DNA of 64,000 nt from DATLGB01 sp037724045 (GCA_037724045.1 JBBJOW010000018.1:1-64000), one strand, 5' to 3'. Shown: positions 16,133-26,019, counted from the first letter of the stretch. Translations and numbers: made by a program. Notes: generated by a model from the sequence alone, not told the origin.

Positions 16133-16135
16133 CGT
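16130..16135 (+). promoter_or_regulatory. Putative -10 element (TAGCGT) for otsA
   Basis: TAGCGT starts on the htrA stop codon and lies 8 bases before GTG 16144. This fits a leaderless otsA transcript independent of the upstream operon. Confidence 0.4.
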
Positions 16136-16143
16136 TCGTAGAA

Positions 16144-17643
16144 GTGACTGACGCTCCGCCGCTTGTTCTCGTCTCCAACCGCGGGCCGCTCACCTACCAG
16201 GACGACGGAGCCGTCAAGCGCGGCGGAGGCGGCCTCGTCACCGCGCTGACCGGCCTGGCCTCGTACCGCGACGCCACCTGGATCGCCTCGACCATGACCG
16301 ACGCGGATGCCGCGCGGGCCCGTGAGGGCGGCGGGCGCCCGATCACCATCGATGCGCCCGACGGCGGGTCGTACTCCGTGCGCCTGGTCGAGTCCGATCC
16401 CGACGCCTACGACCGCTTCTACAACATCTTCGCCAACCCGATTCTGTGGTTCATCCAGCACTACCTCTGGGACCAGAGCAACGCGCCCGACATCCGCCGC
16501 CACGAGGTCGAGGCGTTCGAGCTCGGCTACAAGGCGGTCAACCAGGATCTTGCGAACGCCGTGCTCGAGGAGCTCGACGGTCAGCACGAGCCCGTGGTCA
16601 TGGTCCACGACTACCACCTGTACACGCTGCCGGCGATGGTGCGTCAGGCGAGGCCCGACTGCTTTCTGCACCACTTCATCCACATCCCGTGGACGCAGTC
16701 GGATTCGTGGAAGGTGCTGCCCAAAGCCATCCGCGAGGAGATCTTCAACAGCCTGCTCGCCAACGACATCATCGGCTTCCACACGATGTCCTACCGGCGC
16801 AACTTTCTGCAGTGCTGCGTCGACCTCATGGGACTCGCGGTGGACATGGAGCGCGGCGTCGTGTTCGTCGACGACCGGACCGTGTGGGTCCGCGCGTATC
16901 CGCTGCCGATCGACTACGAGGCGACGCGGGCACTGGCGGCACGTGATCGGACGCGGGAGTTCGAGGATCGGCTGCTCGCGCGGCGGCGCGACTTCTCGAT
17001 CCTGCGAGTGGACCGGGCGGACCTGTCCAAGAACATCCTGCGCGGCTTCACCGGCTTCGACATCTTCCTCGAGCAGCACCCCGAGTACCTCGAGCGCATC
17101 ACCTTCACCGCTCAGCTGATGCCGTCGCGGACCGACGTGCCCGAGTACGCGGAGTACCTCGAGCGCATCGAGGCGCTGGTGGCCGTCGTCAACCACCGCC
17201 ACGGGACGCCGGACTGGATGCCGATCGACCTGAAGCTGCGCGACGACCTCGAGGAGGCCGTCGCCTCCTACAAGCATTACGACGTGATCATGGTCAACGC
17301 CATGTTCGACGGCATGAACCTCGTGGCCAAGGAGGCGGCGCTGGTCAACGAGCGCGACGGGGTCTCGATCCTGTCGGAGAACACGGGTGCGCACGAGGAG
17401 CTCGGCGAGTACGCGCTGACGGTGAACCCGTTCGACGTCCAGGAGCTCGCGGACTCCATCCACGAGGCGCTGACGATGGACGCCGGCGAGCGGGCGCGGC
17501 GGGCTGCGGCCCTGAAGGAGATCCTCACGTCACGCGACCCGGGCGACTGGATCGACGAGCAGGTACGCGACATCCGGCGCAAGGCCCGCGGCGAGGACGC
17601 GTCGGTAGTCGATCCCCCGCCCGCCGCCCGCGAAGTCGGCTGA
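16144..17643 (+). CDS. otsA: Trehalose-6-phosphate synthase-like glycosyltransferase (GT20)
   Basis: A 499-residue GT20 enzyme joining a nucleotide-sugar glucose to glucose-6-phosphate. Family motifs occur in order: SNRGPL with a Gly-rich loop at the N-terminus, HDYHLYTLPAM, HIPWTQSDSW, GFHT, the RVDRADLSKN phosphate-binding motif, and GMNLVAKEA near residue 388. The related glucosylglycerol-phosphate synthases share these motifs, so the exact acceptor is not certain. No trehalose phosphatase (otsB) is adjacent. The product would be a compatible solute or stress protectant. The transcript probably ends at the hairpin just after the stop. Confidence 0.88.
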   Translation: MTDAPPLVLVSNRGPLTYQDDGAVKRGGGGLVTALTGLASYRDATWIASTMTDADAARAREGGGRPITIDAPDGGSYSVRLVESDPDAYDRFYNIFANPILWFIQHYLWDQSNAPDIRRHEVEAFELGYKAVNQDLANAVLEELDGQHEPVVMVHDYHLYTLPAMVRQARPDCFLHHFIHIPWTQSDSWKVLPKAIREEIFNSLLANDIIGFHTMSYRRNFLQCCVDLMGLAVDMERGVVFVDDRTVWVRAYPLPIDYEATRALAARDRTREFEDRLLARRRDFSILRVDRADLSKNILRGFTGFDIFLEQHPEYLERITFTAQLMPSRTDVPEYAEYLERIEALVAVVNHRHGTPDWMPIDLKLRDDLEEAVASYKHYDVIMVNAMFDGMNLVAKEAALVNERDGVSILSENTGAHEELGEYALTVNPFDVQELADSIHEALTMDAGERARRAAALKEILTSRDPGDWIDEQVRDIRRKARGEDASVVDPPPAAREVG

Positions 17644-17646
17644 CGA

Positions 17647-17682
17647 GGGGCCTGACGGGGGTCCTGGCAACCCTCAGGCCCC
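17647..17682. terminator. Bidirectional hairpin between convergent genes
   Basis: A perfect 9-bp stem, GGGGCCTGA/TCAGGCCCC, is extended inward by GGGT/ACCC. It fills almost all of the 42-base gap between otsA (plus) and the proline-rich protein gene (minus). There is no T-tract, which is common for GC-rich actinobacterial terminators. Confidence 0.65.
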
Positions 17683-17685
17683 GAC

Positions 17686-18135
17686 TCACCGCTCGAAGCC
17701 GTCGAACTCCCGCCGGGGAGCCGGCGCGGCCGGTGCCACTGGCGCGGCAGGCGGCGGCGGAGCGATCGCCACGACGGTCGGCGCCACGGTGACGGTCGGA
17801 GCGATCGCCACGACGGTCGGCGCCACGGTGACGGTCGGAGCGGCCGTCACCGCCGGTCGGACCCGAGCGGCCTCCCCGACCTCCCTCCCGCTCAGCTGCC
17901 CACCCAGACCACCCTTGCGACCCCCCGGCGGCGCCACGCGTGGCATCCGTTTGCGCGGCCTAGGAGTCGCCGAAGGCCGAGGCGACGGTGTGGCCGCAAC
18001 GTGCTCCACCACCCCCACCGGAGGCGGCAGCTCAACGTCCGGCGACCCCAGCAGCGGCCACCCCGCAACCAGCCCCACCACCCCGAGGACCACGACCGCC
18101 AGGACCACGTTGTTCCATCGCACGCGCGTGAGCAT
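17686..18135 (-). CDS. Membrane-anchored proline/alanine-rich protein
   Basis: A 149-residue protein of unknown function. After a basic start, one helix (about 11-30) probably anchors it with the rest outside the cell. The exterior is low-complexity: Pro/Ser/Thr-rich, then Arg/Gly-rich, then a 13-residue duplicated unit of the type APTVTVAPTVVAI, then Pro/Ala-rich sequence ending in EFDGFER. AGGAGG lies about 4 bases before ATG 18135; a GTG just upstream at 18138 is the alternative. It is divergent from rpsF. It could span the wall, but no domain supports a specific role. Confidence 0.65.
   Translation of the reverse strand: MLTRVRWNNVVLAVVVLGVVGLVAGWPLLGSPDVELPPPVGVVEHVAATPSPRPSATPRPRKRMPRVAPPGGRKGGLGGQLSGREVGEAARVRPAVTAAPTVTVAPTVVAIAPTVTVAPTVVAIAPPPPAAPVAPAAPAPRREFDGFER
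17761..17838. repeat. Tandem 39-bp repeat, two perfect copies, within the proline-rich gene
   Basis: Two identical 39-base units lie head to tail (17761-17799 and 17800-17838), followed by a degenerate partial third copy. The unit length is a multiple of three, so copy-number change would lengthen or shorten the protein by 13 residues without breaking the frame. Confidence 0.9.
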
Positions 18136-18172
18136 CACCCCTCCTAGGCGCGAGCGGCCGGATTCTCTCCGC

Positions 18173-18178
18173 TACTCT
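18173..18178 (+). promoter_or_regulatory. Putative -10 element (TACTCT) for rpsF
   Basis: TACTCT lies 12 bases before ATG 18191, and no good ribosome-binding site is seen in between. It implies a leader of only a few bases. Confidence 0.45.
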
Positions 18179-18190
18179 CGTCCGTCGCCA

Positions 18191-18562
18191 ATGGCCCGCG
18201 AAGCTCCCATCTACGACCTGACCCTTCTGCTCGACGCCGAGTCCGACGAGGAGCGCCGGACGAAGATCATCGTCGACATCGAGACGCTGATCGATCGCCA
18301 CGGTGGTTCGCTGGTCGGTCGTCACGACTGGGGCGTGCGCCAGACGGCCTTCGAGATCCGCAAGAAGGCCGACGCGGACTATCACCTCATCCAGTTCTAC
18401 GCCACCACCGAAGTGCTGGAGGCGCTGAACCACACGCTGAGGATCACGGACGGCGTCAGCCGCTTCCGCGTGATCAAGCTGCGTCCCGGGACGCCGGATC
18501 CCCCGGACCTGCGCGCAGCGGCCGCCGGCGCCACCGCCGGCGAATCCGGCGACGACGAGTAG
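18191..18562 (+). CDS. rpsF: 30S ribosomal protein S6
   Basis: 123 residues, matching bacterial S6: YDLTLLLDAESDEERR at the start, a central DWGVRQTAFEIRKKADADYHL segment in pieces, and TDGVSRFRVIKL before a short acidic tail. It binds S18 on the 30S platform. It heads the conserved rpsF-ssb-rpsR-rplI order. ATG 18191 is the only start compatible with the family N-terminus. A 142-base gap with its own promoter-like sequence separates it from ssb. Confidence 0.96.
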   Translation: MAREAPIYDLTLLLDAESDEERRTKIIVDIETLIDRHGGSLVGRHDWGVRQTAFEIRKKADADYHLIQFYATTEVLEALNHTLRITDGVSRFRVIKLRPGTPDPPDLRAAAAGATAGESGDDE

Positions 18563-18647
18563 GCGCACCCGTCGTCCTCTGTGACGACTTCGTGCCGATA
18601 GTGCGGGAACTCAGCATCCCCCGCCATCGCGCCGCCGGACCCAGATC

Positions 18648-18653
18648 TAGACT
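18648..18653 (+). promoter_or_regulatory. Putative -10 element (TAGACT) for ssb
   Basis: TAGACT lies 51 bases before the ssb start. An AAAGGAG ribosome-binding site sits 8-9 bases before GTG 18705. This would give ssb its own leadered transcript within the ribosomal-protein block. Confidence 0.4.
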
Positions 18654-18704
18654 CGGTTCCAAGCTTTCCGACAACGGATGAACTGAGAAAGGAGCCACCC
18701 TCCC

Positions 18705-19196
18705 GTGGCCGCCACGAACATCAACCGGGTGATCCTCACCGGCAACCTGACCCGCGATCCCGAGCTGCGCACGACGGGCGGCGGGCTGAACATCTGCAGC
18801 CTGCGCCTCGCCGTCAACACGCGCCGTAAGGACGGGCAGTCGGGCAACTGGATCGACGAGCCCAACTACTTCGACGTCACCGTCTTCGGCGCGCAGGGCG
18901 AGAACTGCGCGCGCTTTCTCACCAAGGGCCGCCCTGTCGCCCTCGACGGTCGCCTGAAGTGGCGCGAGTGGACGGACAACAACACGCAGCAGAAGCGTCA
19001 GGCGGTCGAGATCATCGCGGACTCCGTGCAGTTCCTCGGCGGCGGGCGCGAGGACGGCAACGGTGGCGGCGGCGGCCAGGGCTTCGCTCCGCAGTCCGAC
19101 GTCCCGTCGGACACGTCGGACTTCCAGCCGGCCGGCGCCCCGACGGGGACGGCCAACGGCCAATCCGCCCCGGCGGACGACGACATCCCGTTCTAG
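18705..19196 (+). CDS. ssb: Single-stranded DNA-binding protein
   Basis: 163 residues. The OB fold (about 1-110) begins AATNINRVILTGNLTRDPEL. A Gly/Gln/Pro-rich linker and the acidic tip DDDIPF, which recruits repair and replication proteins, follow. It coats single-stranded DNA in replication and repair. The GTG start has AAAGGAG upstream. It sits between rpsF and rpsR as in most bacteria. Confidence 0.97.
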   Translation: MAATNINRVILTGNLTRDPELRTTGGGLNICSLRLAVNTRRKDGQSGNWIDEPNYFDVTVFGAQGENCARFLTKGRPVALDGRLKWREWTDNNTQQKRQAVEIIADSVQFLGGGREDGNGGGGGQGFAPQSDVPSDTSDFQPAGAPTGTANGQSAPADDDIPF

Positions 19197-19303
19197 TGGT
19201 GCGCCCTGTAGCGGCCGCTATCCTTTCCCGTTCGAGCCGGGTGCCCGGCGCTTTCGCAAGCGCTGCGCCCGGTGTCTGACGACGACTTCAGAGGGTTCAA
19301 CCA

Positions 19304-19645
19304 GTGGCCAAGCAGCGCAGCCGGCCGACCACGCGTCGGAAGGAGAAGATCAGAGGTGGGGGGCCGGGACGGCGCAAGCCGTGCCCGTTCTGCCGCGACA
19401 AGATCGATTTCGTCGACTACAAGGACATCACCACCCTGCGGAAGTTCATCTCCGACCGCGGGAAGATCCGCTCCCGGCGGATCACGGGCGCCTGCCGCCG
19501 CCACCAGAACCAGATCGCGACCGCCGTCAAGCGCGCCCGCGAACTCGCACTGCTCCCGTACGTCGCCGAGTCAACCGGCAACGACCGTGAAGAGGGCCGT
19601 CGGGGCCGCGGCGGCGACCGCGGCGACCGCGACCGCGACCGCTGA
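19304..19645 (+). CDS. rpsR: 30S ribosomal protein S18
   Basis: 113 residues. The core (about 22-90) carries CPFCRDKIDFVDYKD and the SDRGKIRSRRITGACRRH segment, with the Cys residues of the zinc-binding (C+) form. Actinobacteria often also have a Cys-free copy. The C-terminus has an unusual Arg/Gly/Asp-rich extension of about 20 residues (repeats of GDR/DRD). GTG 19304 is the start. rplI follows two bases after the stop. Confidence 0.96.
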   Translation: MAKQRSRPTTRRKEKIRGGGPGRRKPCPFCRDKIDFVDYKDITTLRKFISDRGKIRSRRITGACRRHQNQIATAVKRARELALLPYVAESTGNDREEGRRGRGGDRGDRDRDR

Positions 19646-19647
19646 TC

Positions 19648-20100
19648 ATGCCCCAGGCGATTCTCCTGCAGTCGGTCGAGACGCTCGGTGAAAAGGGTGC
19701 CGTCGTCGAGGTCTCCAAGGGCTACCTGCGCAACTTCCTGATTCCCCGCAAGCTCGCCGAGCCCGCCACCCGCGGATCCATCCAGGCCGCCGAGCGGCGC
19801 CAGGTCCTCGCCGAGCGCGCCGTCGCAGAAGCCGAGCAGAAGGCTTCCGACAACGCCGCCGTGCTCAACAAGACGGTCCTCACCATCTCCCATCAGGCTG
19901 GCGACGACGGTCGCCTCTTCGGCTCCGTCACCACCGAGGACATCTCCGACGCGATCCGCGAGGCGCGCGGGCTGCGCATCGACCGCCGCCACATTCAGCT
20001 CGACGACGCCATCAAGTCCGTCGGCACCCACATGGTCACCGTCGAGGTCGCCCCTGGCGTCACCGCGACGGTCAAGACCATGGTCGTCGAACAGAAGTAG
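19648..20100 (+). CDS. rplI: 50S ribosomal protein L9
   Basis: 150 residues with the two L9 domains joined by the long helix. The N-terminal rRNA-binding part has the GAVVEVSKGYLRNFLIPRKLA segment in pieces. A charged helix is centred near residues 45-75, and the C-terminal domain follows (about 85-150). It binds 23S rRNA near the L1 stalk base. It is cotranscribed with rpsR and begins immediately after it. Confidence 0.96.
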   Translation: MPQAILLQSVETLGEKGAVVEVSKGYLRNFLIPRKLAEPATRGSIQAAERRQVLAERAVAEAEQKASDNAAVLNKTVLTISHQAGDDGRLFGSVTTEDISDAIREARGLRIDRRHIQLDDAIKSVGTHMVTVEVAPGVTATVKTMVVEQK

Positions 20101-20270
20101 GCCGCGCCCGGGTCAGCCGGAGCTCGAGCCGCTGTACGTCGTCCTCCGCGTCGAGCCACACGCCGACGGCGCGACACCGGATGCAGACCCGACGGGCGAG
20201 TCCGTGACAAGTCTGCGCAAGAAGCGGATCGAAAGCACGCGCGGGTCCGTCCGGGGCGGGTGCCACGTTC

Positions 20271-20276
20271 TAGGGT
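20271..20276 (+). promoter_or_regulatory. Putative -10 element (TAGGGT) for dnaB
   Basis: TAGGGT lies 10 bases before ATG 20287 at the end of the 186-base rplI-dnaB gap, which otherwise shows no gene. It fits a nearly leaderless dnaB transcript. Confidence 0.45.
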
Positions 20277-20286
20277 CGCGAAGCTG

Positions 20287-21675
20287 ATGGCGATCGAAGA
20301 ACGAGCACACTCGAACGGTGGCGGCCCGGCACCCGCGCCCGGAGGGCTGCTGCCGCCGCAGAACCTCGAGGCCGAGCAGTCGGTCCTCGGCGCGGTCCTG
20401 CTCTCCGAGCAGACGATGTACGCGCTGACGATCGACGTGAACCTCAAGCCGGAGGACTTCTACCGGCCGTCGCACGCGGCGATCTTCGGCGCGATGCTGT
20501 CGCTCTACGAGCAGGCCCAGTCGATCGACCGGGTCACGGTCACCGACCGCCTCAAGCAGACGGGACAGCTCGAGGCGGCTGGGGGCGCCGCGGCGGTCGA
20601 GGCCCTGTCGGCCGCCCCGCCGGTCGTCGGCAACGCCAAGCAGTACGGCGCCATCGTCAAGGAGACCGCCCTCGTCCGCGGGCTGCTCAACGCGACCTAC
20701 GGCATCCAGCAGCAGGTGGCCGAGCACGCGGGCAACCCGCTGGAGCTGCTCGACCGCGCGGAGCGCTCGATCCTCGAGATCGGCTCCGACGACCGCCGCA
20801 AGGACTTCCGGCCGATCTTCAACGTCCTCGAGGACGAGATCTCAAAGCTCCACGCGCTCGCCGAGGGCGATCAGGAGATCACCGGCACCCCGTCGGGCTT
20901 CGCCGACCTCGACGAGATCACCGGCGGCTTCCAGCCCGGCAACCTGATCATCCTTGCCGCTCGGCCGGCCATGGGCAAGTCGAGCCTGGCCGCCGACTTC
21001 CTGCGCAACGCTGCCGTGCGTTACGGCAGGCCGGGTGTGATGTTCTCACTCGAGATGGGCGAGTCGGAGCTCGCACAACGCTTCCTGGCGGCTCAGGGTT
21101 CCGTGAAGGGCAACGACCTGCGGCGCGGCAAGGTCGACTGGCAGAAGGTCACGACGGCTGCGAATCTGCTCTCCAAGGCGCCGATGTGGATCGACGACTC
21201 GAGCGACCTGACCGTGCTCGACATCCGGGCGAAGGCCCGGCGGCTGGCCCAGCAGCTCGACGGGGACCTCGGCCTGATCGTCGTCGATTACCTGCAGCTG
21301 ATGCGCTCCGACAGCCGCTCGGACAGCGTGGTGGAGCAGATCGGTGAGATCTCCAAGGGCCTGAAGACGCTGGCGCGGGAGCTGCACGTGCCGGTTATCG
21401 CCCTGTCGCAGCTCAGTCGCGCGGTGGAGCAGCGCCATGAGAAGAAGCCGATGCTGTCGGACCTGCGCTCGTCGGGCCAGATCGAGCAGGACGCGGACCT
21501 GGTGATGTTCATCTATCGCGAGGAGTACTACGACAAGGAGACCGAGCACCCGGGCGAGGGGGAGCTGCTGATCTCCAAGCACCGCAACGGCTCAGTGGGC
21601 GACGTGCCTCTGGTGTTCCAGCCCGAGTACCCGCGCTTCATGCCCGGGGTGCGCAACGTGGATCGCTACTCATGA
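20287..21675 (+). CDS. dnaB: Replicative DNA helicase DnaB
   Basis: A 462-residue hexameric helicase that unwinds DNA at the fork. The N-terminal helical domain (about 20-125) starts PPQNLEAEQSVLGAVLL. A linker and the RecA-like motor follow, with Walker A around K231 (RPAMGKSS), Walker B (LIVVDYLQLM) and the arginine-bearing SDLRSSGQIEQDADLV motif. No intein is present. ATG 20287 is preferred; a GTG at 20260 would add nine residues over the promoter-like sequence. Its stop overlaps the following loader-like gene by ATGA. Confidence 0.97.
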   Translation: MAIEERAHSNGGGPAPAPGGLLPPQNLEAEQSVLGAVLLSEQTMYALTIDVNLKPEDFYRPSHAAIFGAMLSLYEQAQSIDRVTVTDRLKQTGQLEAAGGAAAVEALSAAPPVVGNAKQYGAIVKETALVRGLLNATYGIQQQVAEHAGNPLELLDRAERSILEIGSDDRRKDFRPIFNVLEDEISKLHALAEGDQEITGTPSGFADLDEITGGFQPGNLIILAARPAMGKSSLAADFLRNAAVRYGRPGVMFSLEMGESELAQRFLAAQGSVKGNDLRRGKVDWQKVTTAANLLSKAPMWIDDSSDLTVLDIRAKARRLAQQLDGDLGLIVVDYLQLMRSDSRSDSVVEQIGEISKGLKTLARELHVPVIALSQLSRAVEQRHEKKPMLSDLRSSGQIEQDADLVMFIYREEYYDKETEHPGEGELLISKHRNGSVGDVPLVFQPEYPRFMPGVRNVDRYS

Positions 21676-22409
21676 CCGACTGCCGCTACAGCGAGTGCGA
21701 CGGATCGGGCTTCGTGGTGGACGCAGAGGCCTACACGACACGCGCGTGCCGTTGCCGGCCCGAGCGGATCGCGGCCAATCGCGCGAAGCGACTGAACGCG
21801 GTCATACCGAGAAGGTTCGAGGGCGTCTCGTTCGATCGCGCGCCGATCACCGACATGGACCCGCACGTGGTCAACGAGGTCCGCCGCTACGTCGCCGACC
21901 TCGACACGAACCTCGATTCCGGCCGCGGGCTGTGGTTCATGGGCGACGTCGGGACAGGCAAGACCACCCTCGCGATGCTCGTCTCCAAGACCGCGCTCGA
22001 GCGGCGGCGGACGGTGGCGATCTACTCGGTGCCGCGCCTGCTGAGCGAGCTGCGCAAGACCTTCGGCGACGACAGCGAGGTCTCCTACCTGCACCTGGTC
22101 GACTCGCTGACCTCCGTCGACCTGCTCCACCTCGACGACGTCGGTGCGGAGAAGACGAGCGAGTGGGTGCTCGAGCAGCTCTACGCGATCGTCAACGCGC
22201 GCTACGAGGAGCAGAAGGCGGTGGTCATCACCACCAACCTCCAGCCTGACGCGCTGTCGGACCAGATCACTGAGCGGACGACATCGCGGCTGATGGAGAT
22301 GTGCGGCGACCCGCTGCCGCTCTTCGGCGAGGACAAGCGGACGGTCGTCGAGGTGCCGACGCTCACGGTCGCGCGCGTGCCCGCGCGCTACGGGCAGCTG
22401 CCGACCTAG
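21672..22409 (+). CDS. DnaC/DnaI-like AAA+ ATPase
   Basis: 245 residues. An N-terminal Cys cluster (CRYSEC, later CRCRP) resembles the zinc-binding motif of DnaI-type loaders. An AAA+ domain follows with Walker A GDVGTGKTT and Walker B LLHLDDVG, and a TTNLQPDAL sensor region. A helicase-loading role is suggested by the family and by the ATGA overlap with dnaB, although many actinobacteria appear to load DnaB without a DnaC. Related ATPases also serve transposons (IstB), but the genomic position argues against that here. Confidence 0.85.
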   Translation: MTDCRYSECDGSGFVVDAEAYTTRACRCRPERIAANRAKRLNAVIPRRFEGVSFDRAPITDMDPHVVNEVRRYVADLDTNLDSGRGLWFMGDVGTGKTTLAMLVSKTALERRRTVAIYSVPRLLSELRKTFGDDSEVSYLHLVDSLTSVDLLHLDDVGAEKTSEWVLEQLYAIVNARYEEQKAVVITTNLQPDALSDQITERTTSRLMEMCGDPLPLFGEDKRTVVEVPTLTVARVPARYGQLPT

Positions 22410-22412
22410 AAT
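22407..22412 (+). promoter_or_regulatory. Putative -10 element (TAGAAT) for purA
   Basis: TAGAAT overlaps the stop codon of the dnaC-like gene and ends 6 bases before ATG 22419, the classic spacing of a leaderless start. Confidence 0.55.
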
Positions 22413-22418
22413 CGGCGC

Positions 22419-23732
<1,314 letters not shown>

Positions 23733-23763
23733 GACGGGGGGCCGCCCGGGTCGGGGCACCTGG

Positions 23764-24405
23764 TCATGTGTCGTGTCCCGCCCGGTCACCCCCTAGCACC
23801 ACGCGCTCGCCCCGGCGCAGCGCGCGCAGTGTCAGGGCCAGCGCCCCGAGCAGGGACATGGTCCCCAGGGTCGCCTGCACGGACAGGATGCCTTCCTCCG
23901 ACCAGTAGACGTCCTCGAGCTCGATCAGCAGCGCCGCCTCGTCGAGCGTCAGCGCCGCGCCGACGCCGAACGGCACCGCGAACCAGGGATCGAGCCCTTC
24001 GTCGCGCGACACGATCGACGCGCCGCCGGCCAGGAACGCCAGCGCGATACCCGGGAGGAAGTGGTGGATGTGGCGGCCGGAGACCGTGCGGTTGCGAAAC
24101 GGGCCGAAGCTCCCGCGCGACCGGATCACGGTCGTGGCGACGCGGACGATGCCGGCGGTCAGCGCGTAGGAGACCATCAGGTTGAGCAGCGAGTTCTCGC
24201 GCAGCGGCGAGAGCCGGTAGCCGGTGACGGCGATCTCCACCGTCTCGCGCGCCGCCTCGGCGCCGGCCTCGAGGACGTGCTCGGTCTCCGTCGGCAGCGG
24301 CGCGCGACCGCGGCGCCAGATCGTCAGGTACTCCTGTCCGACCGCCGCGATCGTCACCCCGACGGCGGTCGCTCCCAGCAGGTCGGTCTTGGTCGGCGCC
24401 CTCAC
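23764..24405 (-). CDS. Hypothetical integral membrane protein, 213 aa
   Basis: The protein has about five membrane helices and a conserved-looking loop RTVSGRHIHHFLPGIAL with three His residues, which could bind metal. I do not recognise a characterised family. The GTG start overlaps the preceding acyltransferase stop as GTGA, so it belongs to the sugar-nucleotide operon as its last gene. A role in envelope polysaccharide is possible by context, but nothing in the sequence shows catalysis. Confidence 0.65.
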   Translation of the reverse strand: MRAPTKTDLLGATAVGVTIAAVGQEYLTIWRRGRAPLPTETEHVLEAGAEAARETVEIAVTGYRLSPLRENSLLNLMVSYALTAGIVRVATTVIRSRGSFGPFRNRTVSGRHIHHFLPGIALAFLAGGASIVSRDEGLDPWFAVPFGVGAALTLDEAALLIELEDVYWSEEGILSVQATLGTMSLLGALALTLRALRRGERVVLGGDRAGHDT

Positions 24406-25025
24406 CGCCAGCGCTCCAGCAGGTCCTCGTCCTCCACCTGCCGCACGACGCGCCCCGGGACGCCCATGAGCACCGCGCGCGGCGGCACATCGCGCGTGAC
24501 GACCGCCCCGGCGGCCACGAACGCCTCCTCGCCGACCTCCACGCCGGGGCACAGCACCGCACTACCGCCGATCCGGCACGCGCGCCGCAGGGTGGCGCCG
24601 CGCAGCGCGTAATCGGGGCGGTGACGGCCCATGGTGTCGTCGTTGGTGGTCGACGCACCCGGCCCGAAGAACACGTCGTCCTCGACCACGCTGAACGCGG
24701 TCAGGTAGCACCCCGTCTGCACGCTCACCCGTGCGCCGATCGTGACGTCGTTGTCGACGGCCGAACCGCGGCCGATCAGCGTCCCGGCGCCGATGCGCGC
24801 CCGCTCGCGTACGTAGGCCTGGTCGCCGACGACGCAGCCATCGGCGATCTCGGCCCCCGCGAAGACGATCGCCTGTGCGCCGATGACGACGCCGTCCCCG
24901 ATCACCAGCGGCGGCCACTCGCCGCCGCCGCGCAGCGACGGCTTGCCGAGGATCGCCCCGTCCTGGACGACGCAGTCGCGCCCGAGCACGGTCCCCGGGT
25001 AGACGACGGCGCTAGCCGCGAGCAT
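24402..25025 (-). CDS. Left-handed beta-helix acyltransferase (WlbB/WbpD-like)
   Basis: 207 residues made of hexapeptide repeats ([LIV]GxxxxI pattern throughout, for example IGDGVVIGAQAIVFAGAEI), with the conserved CPGVEVGEEAFVAAGAVV and MGVPGRVV end. This is the trimeric acyl-CoA-dependent acetyltransferase fold. Beside a WlbA-like dehydrogenase and a UDP-GlcNAc 2-epimerase it is most likely the N-acetyltransferase of a 2,3-diamino sugar acid pathway. It overlaps the dehydrogenase gene by 14 bases and the membrane protein gene by 4. Confidence 0.8.
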   Translation of the reverse strand: MLAASAVVYPGTVLGRDCVVQDGAILGKPSLRGGGEWPPLVIGDGVVIGAQAIVFAGAEIADGCVVGDQAYVRERARIGAGTLIGRGSAVDNDVTIGARVSVQTGCYLTAFSVVEDDVFFGPGASTTNDDTMGRHRPDYALRGATLRRACRIGGSAVLCPGVEVGEEAFVAAGAVVTRDVPPRAVLMGVPGRVVRQVEDEDLLERWR

Positions 25026-26019
25026 GGTCGCGTCGCGAGTCGTCGAGCCCCGCCTGCGCGGCCTCGAGCACGCGCACGACGCGCAGCCCGCTTGCGCCGT
25101 CCGAGCGCGGCGTCGCGCCCGAGCGGATGCACTCGACGAAGTGCTCGCACTCGATGCGCAGCGGCTCGCGGTTGGGGATGCGCGGGCTCCAGATGTCCCC
25201 GGAGCGGGTGATGTACTCACCGTAGGTGGAGGCGGACTCGTCGAAGCCCTTGTCGTAGACGGTGACCTTGCGCTCGAGGTCCATGTCGTCGAAGGTCGCC
25301 ATCCGCTTCGCGCCGACGACGGTGAAGCGTCGCGCCTTGTGCGGGTCCAGCCAGGAGAGGTGCATGTGCGCGGCACGGCCCGACGGGAAGCGCATGAAGC
25401 AGAAGACGACGTCCTCGACCCCCGGGCGCATGTAGCCCTCCCCGCGCGCCGTGATCTCCGAGGGCTCCTCGCCCAGCAGGTGCAGCAGCACCGACACGTC
25501 GTGGGCGCCCAGCGACCACAGCGCGTTCTCGTCCGCGCGCAGCTTGCCGAGGTTCAGGCGGTGCGAGTAGACGTAGTGCAGCTCGCCGAGCTGGCCCGAA
25601 TCCGCGATCTCCTTGAGCGTCTCCACCGCGGGGTGGTACTCGAGCAGGTGACCGACCATCAACAGGCGGCCGGCGCGCTCGGCCGCGGCGACGGCGCGCT
25701 CGGCGTCGGCGACCGTGGTGGCGAGCGGCTTCTCCACGAAGCAGTGCTTCCCCGCATCGAGGACCTGCTCGGCGAGCGCGGCGTGGGTCGGCACCGGCGT
25801 CGCCAGGATCACCGCGTCGACCCTCTCGTCGGCGAGCGCCTCCGCCAGATCGGCGGCGCGGCGCGCCTCGGGATGGCCCGCGCCGACCCGAACGAGCGCC
25901 TCCGGGTTGGCGTCGACGAGCCACGTCACCTCGCAACCGGGCAGCGCCGCGAAGTTGCGCGCGAGGTTCGGCCCCCAGTAGCCCAGCCCTGCGACTGCGA
26001 CGCGCACCCGGTCCGTCAT
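25012..26019 (-). CDS. Gfo/Idh/MocA oxidoreductase, WlbA/WbpB-like
   Basis: About 335 residues. A Rossmann domain begins VAVAGLGYWGPNLARNF. The EKPLATT motif and a C-terminal sugar-binding domain follow, with HRLNLGKLR and WSLGAHDVSVLLHLL, close to the pattern of UDP-N-acetylglucosaminuronate 3-dehydrogenases. It would oxidise C3 of a UDP-HexNAcA using NAD. The ATG at 26019 overlaps the epimerase stop (ATGA); a GTG two codons upstream is an alternative. The matching aminotransferase (WbpE type) and UDP-GlcNAc 6-dehydrogenase are not in the window. Confidence 0.82.
   Translation of the reverse strand: MTDRVRVAVAGLGYWGPNLARNFAALPGCEVTWLVDANPEALVRVGAGHPEARRAADLAEALADERVDAVILATPVPTHAALAEQVLDAGKHCFVEKPLATTVADAERAVAAAERAGRLLMVGHLLEYHPAVETLKEIADSGQLGELHYVYSHRLNLGKLRADENALWSLGAHDVSVLLHLLGEEPSEITARGEGYMRPGVEDVVFCFMRFPSGRAAHMHLSWLDPHKARRFTVVGAKRMATFDDMDLERKVTVYDKGFDESASTYGEYITRSGDIWSPRIPNREPLRIECEHFVECIRSGATPRSDGASGLRVVRVLEAAQAGLDDSRRDHARG

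Noticed and set aside
17761..17838. Short direct repeats considered as a CRISPR array
   Set aside because: The units are contiguous with no spacers, in frame inside a gene, and no cas genes are present anywhere in the window.
21672..22409. IstB-type transposition helper
   Set aside because: The ATPase is coupled to dnaB and purA, with no partner transposase or terminal repeats; a DnaC/DnaI-like role fits better.
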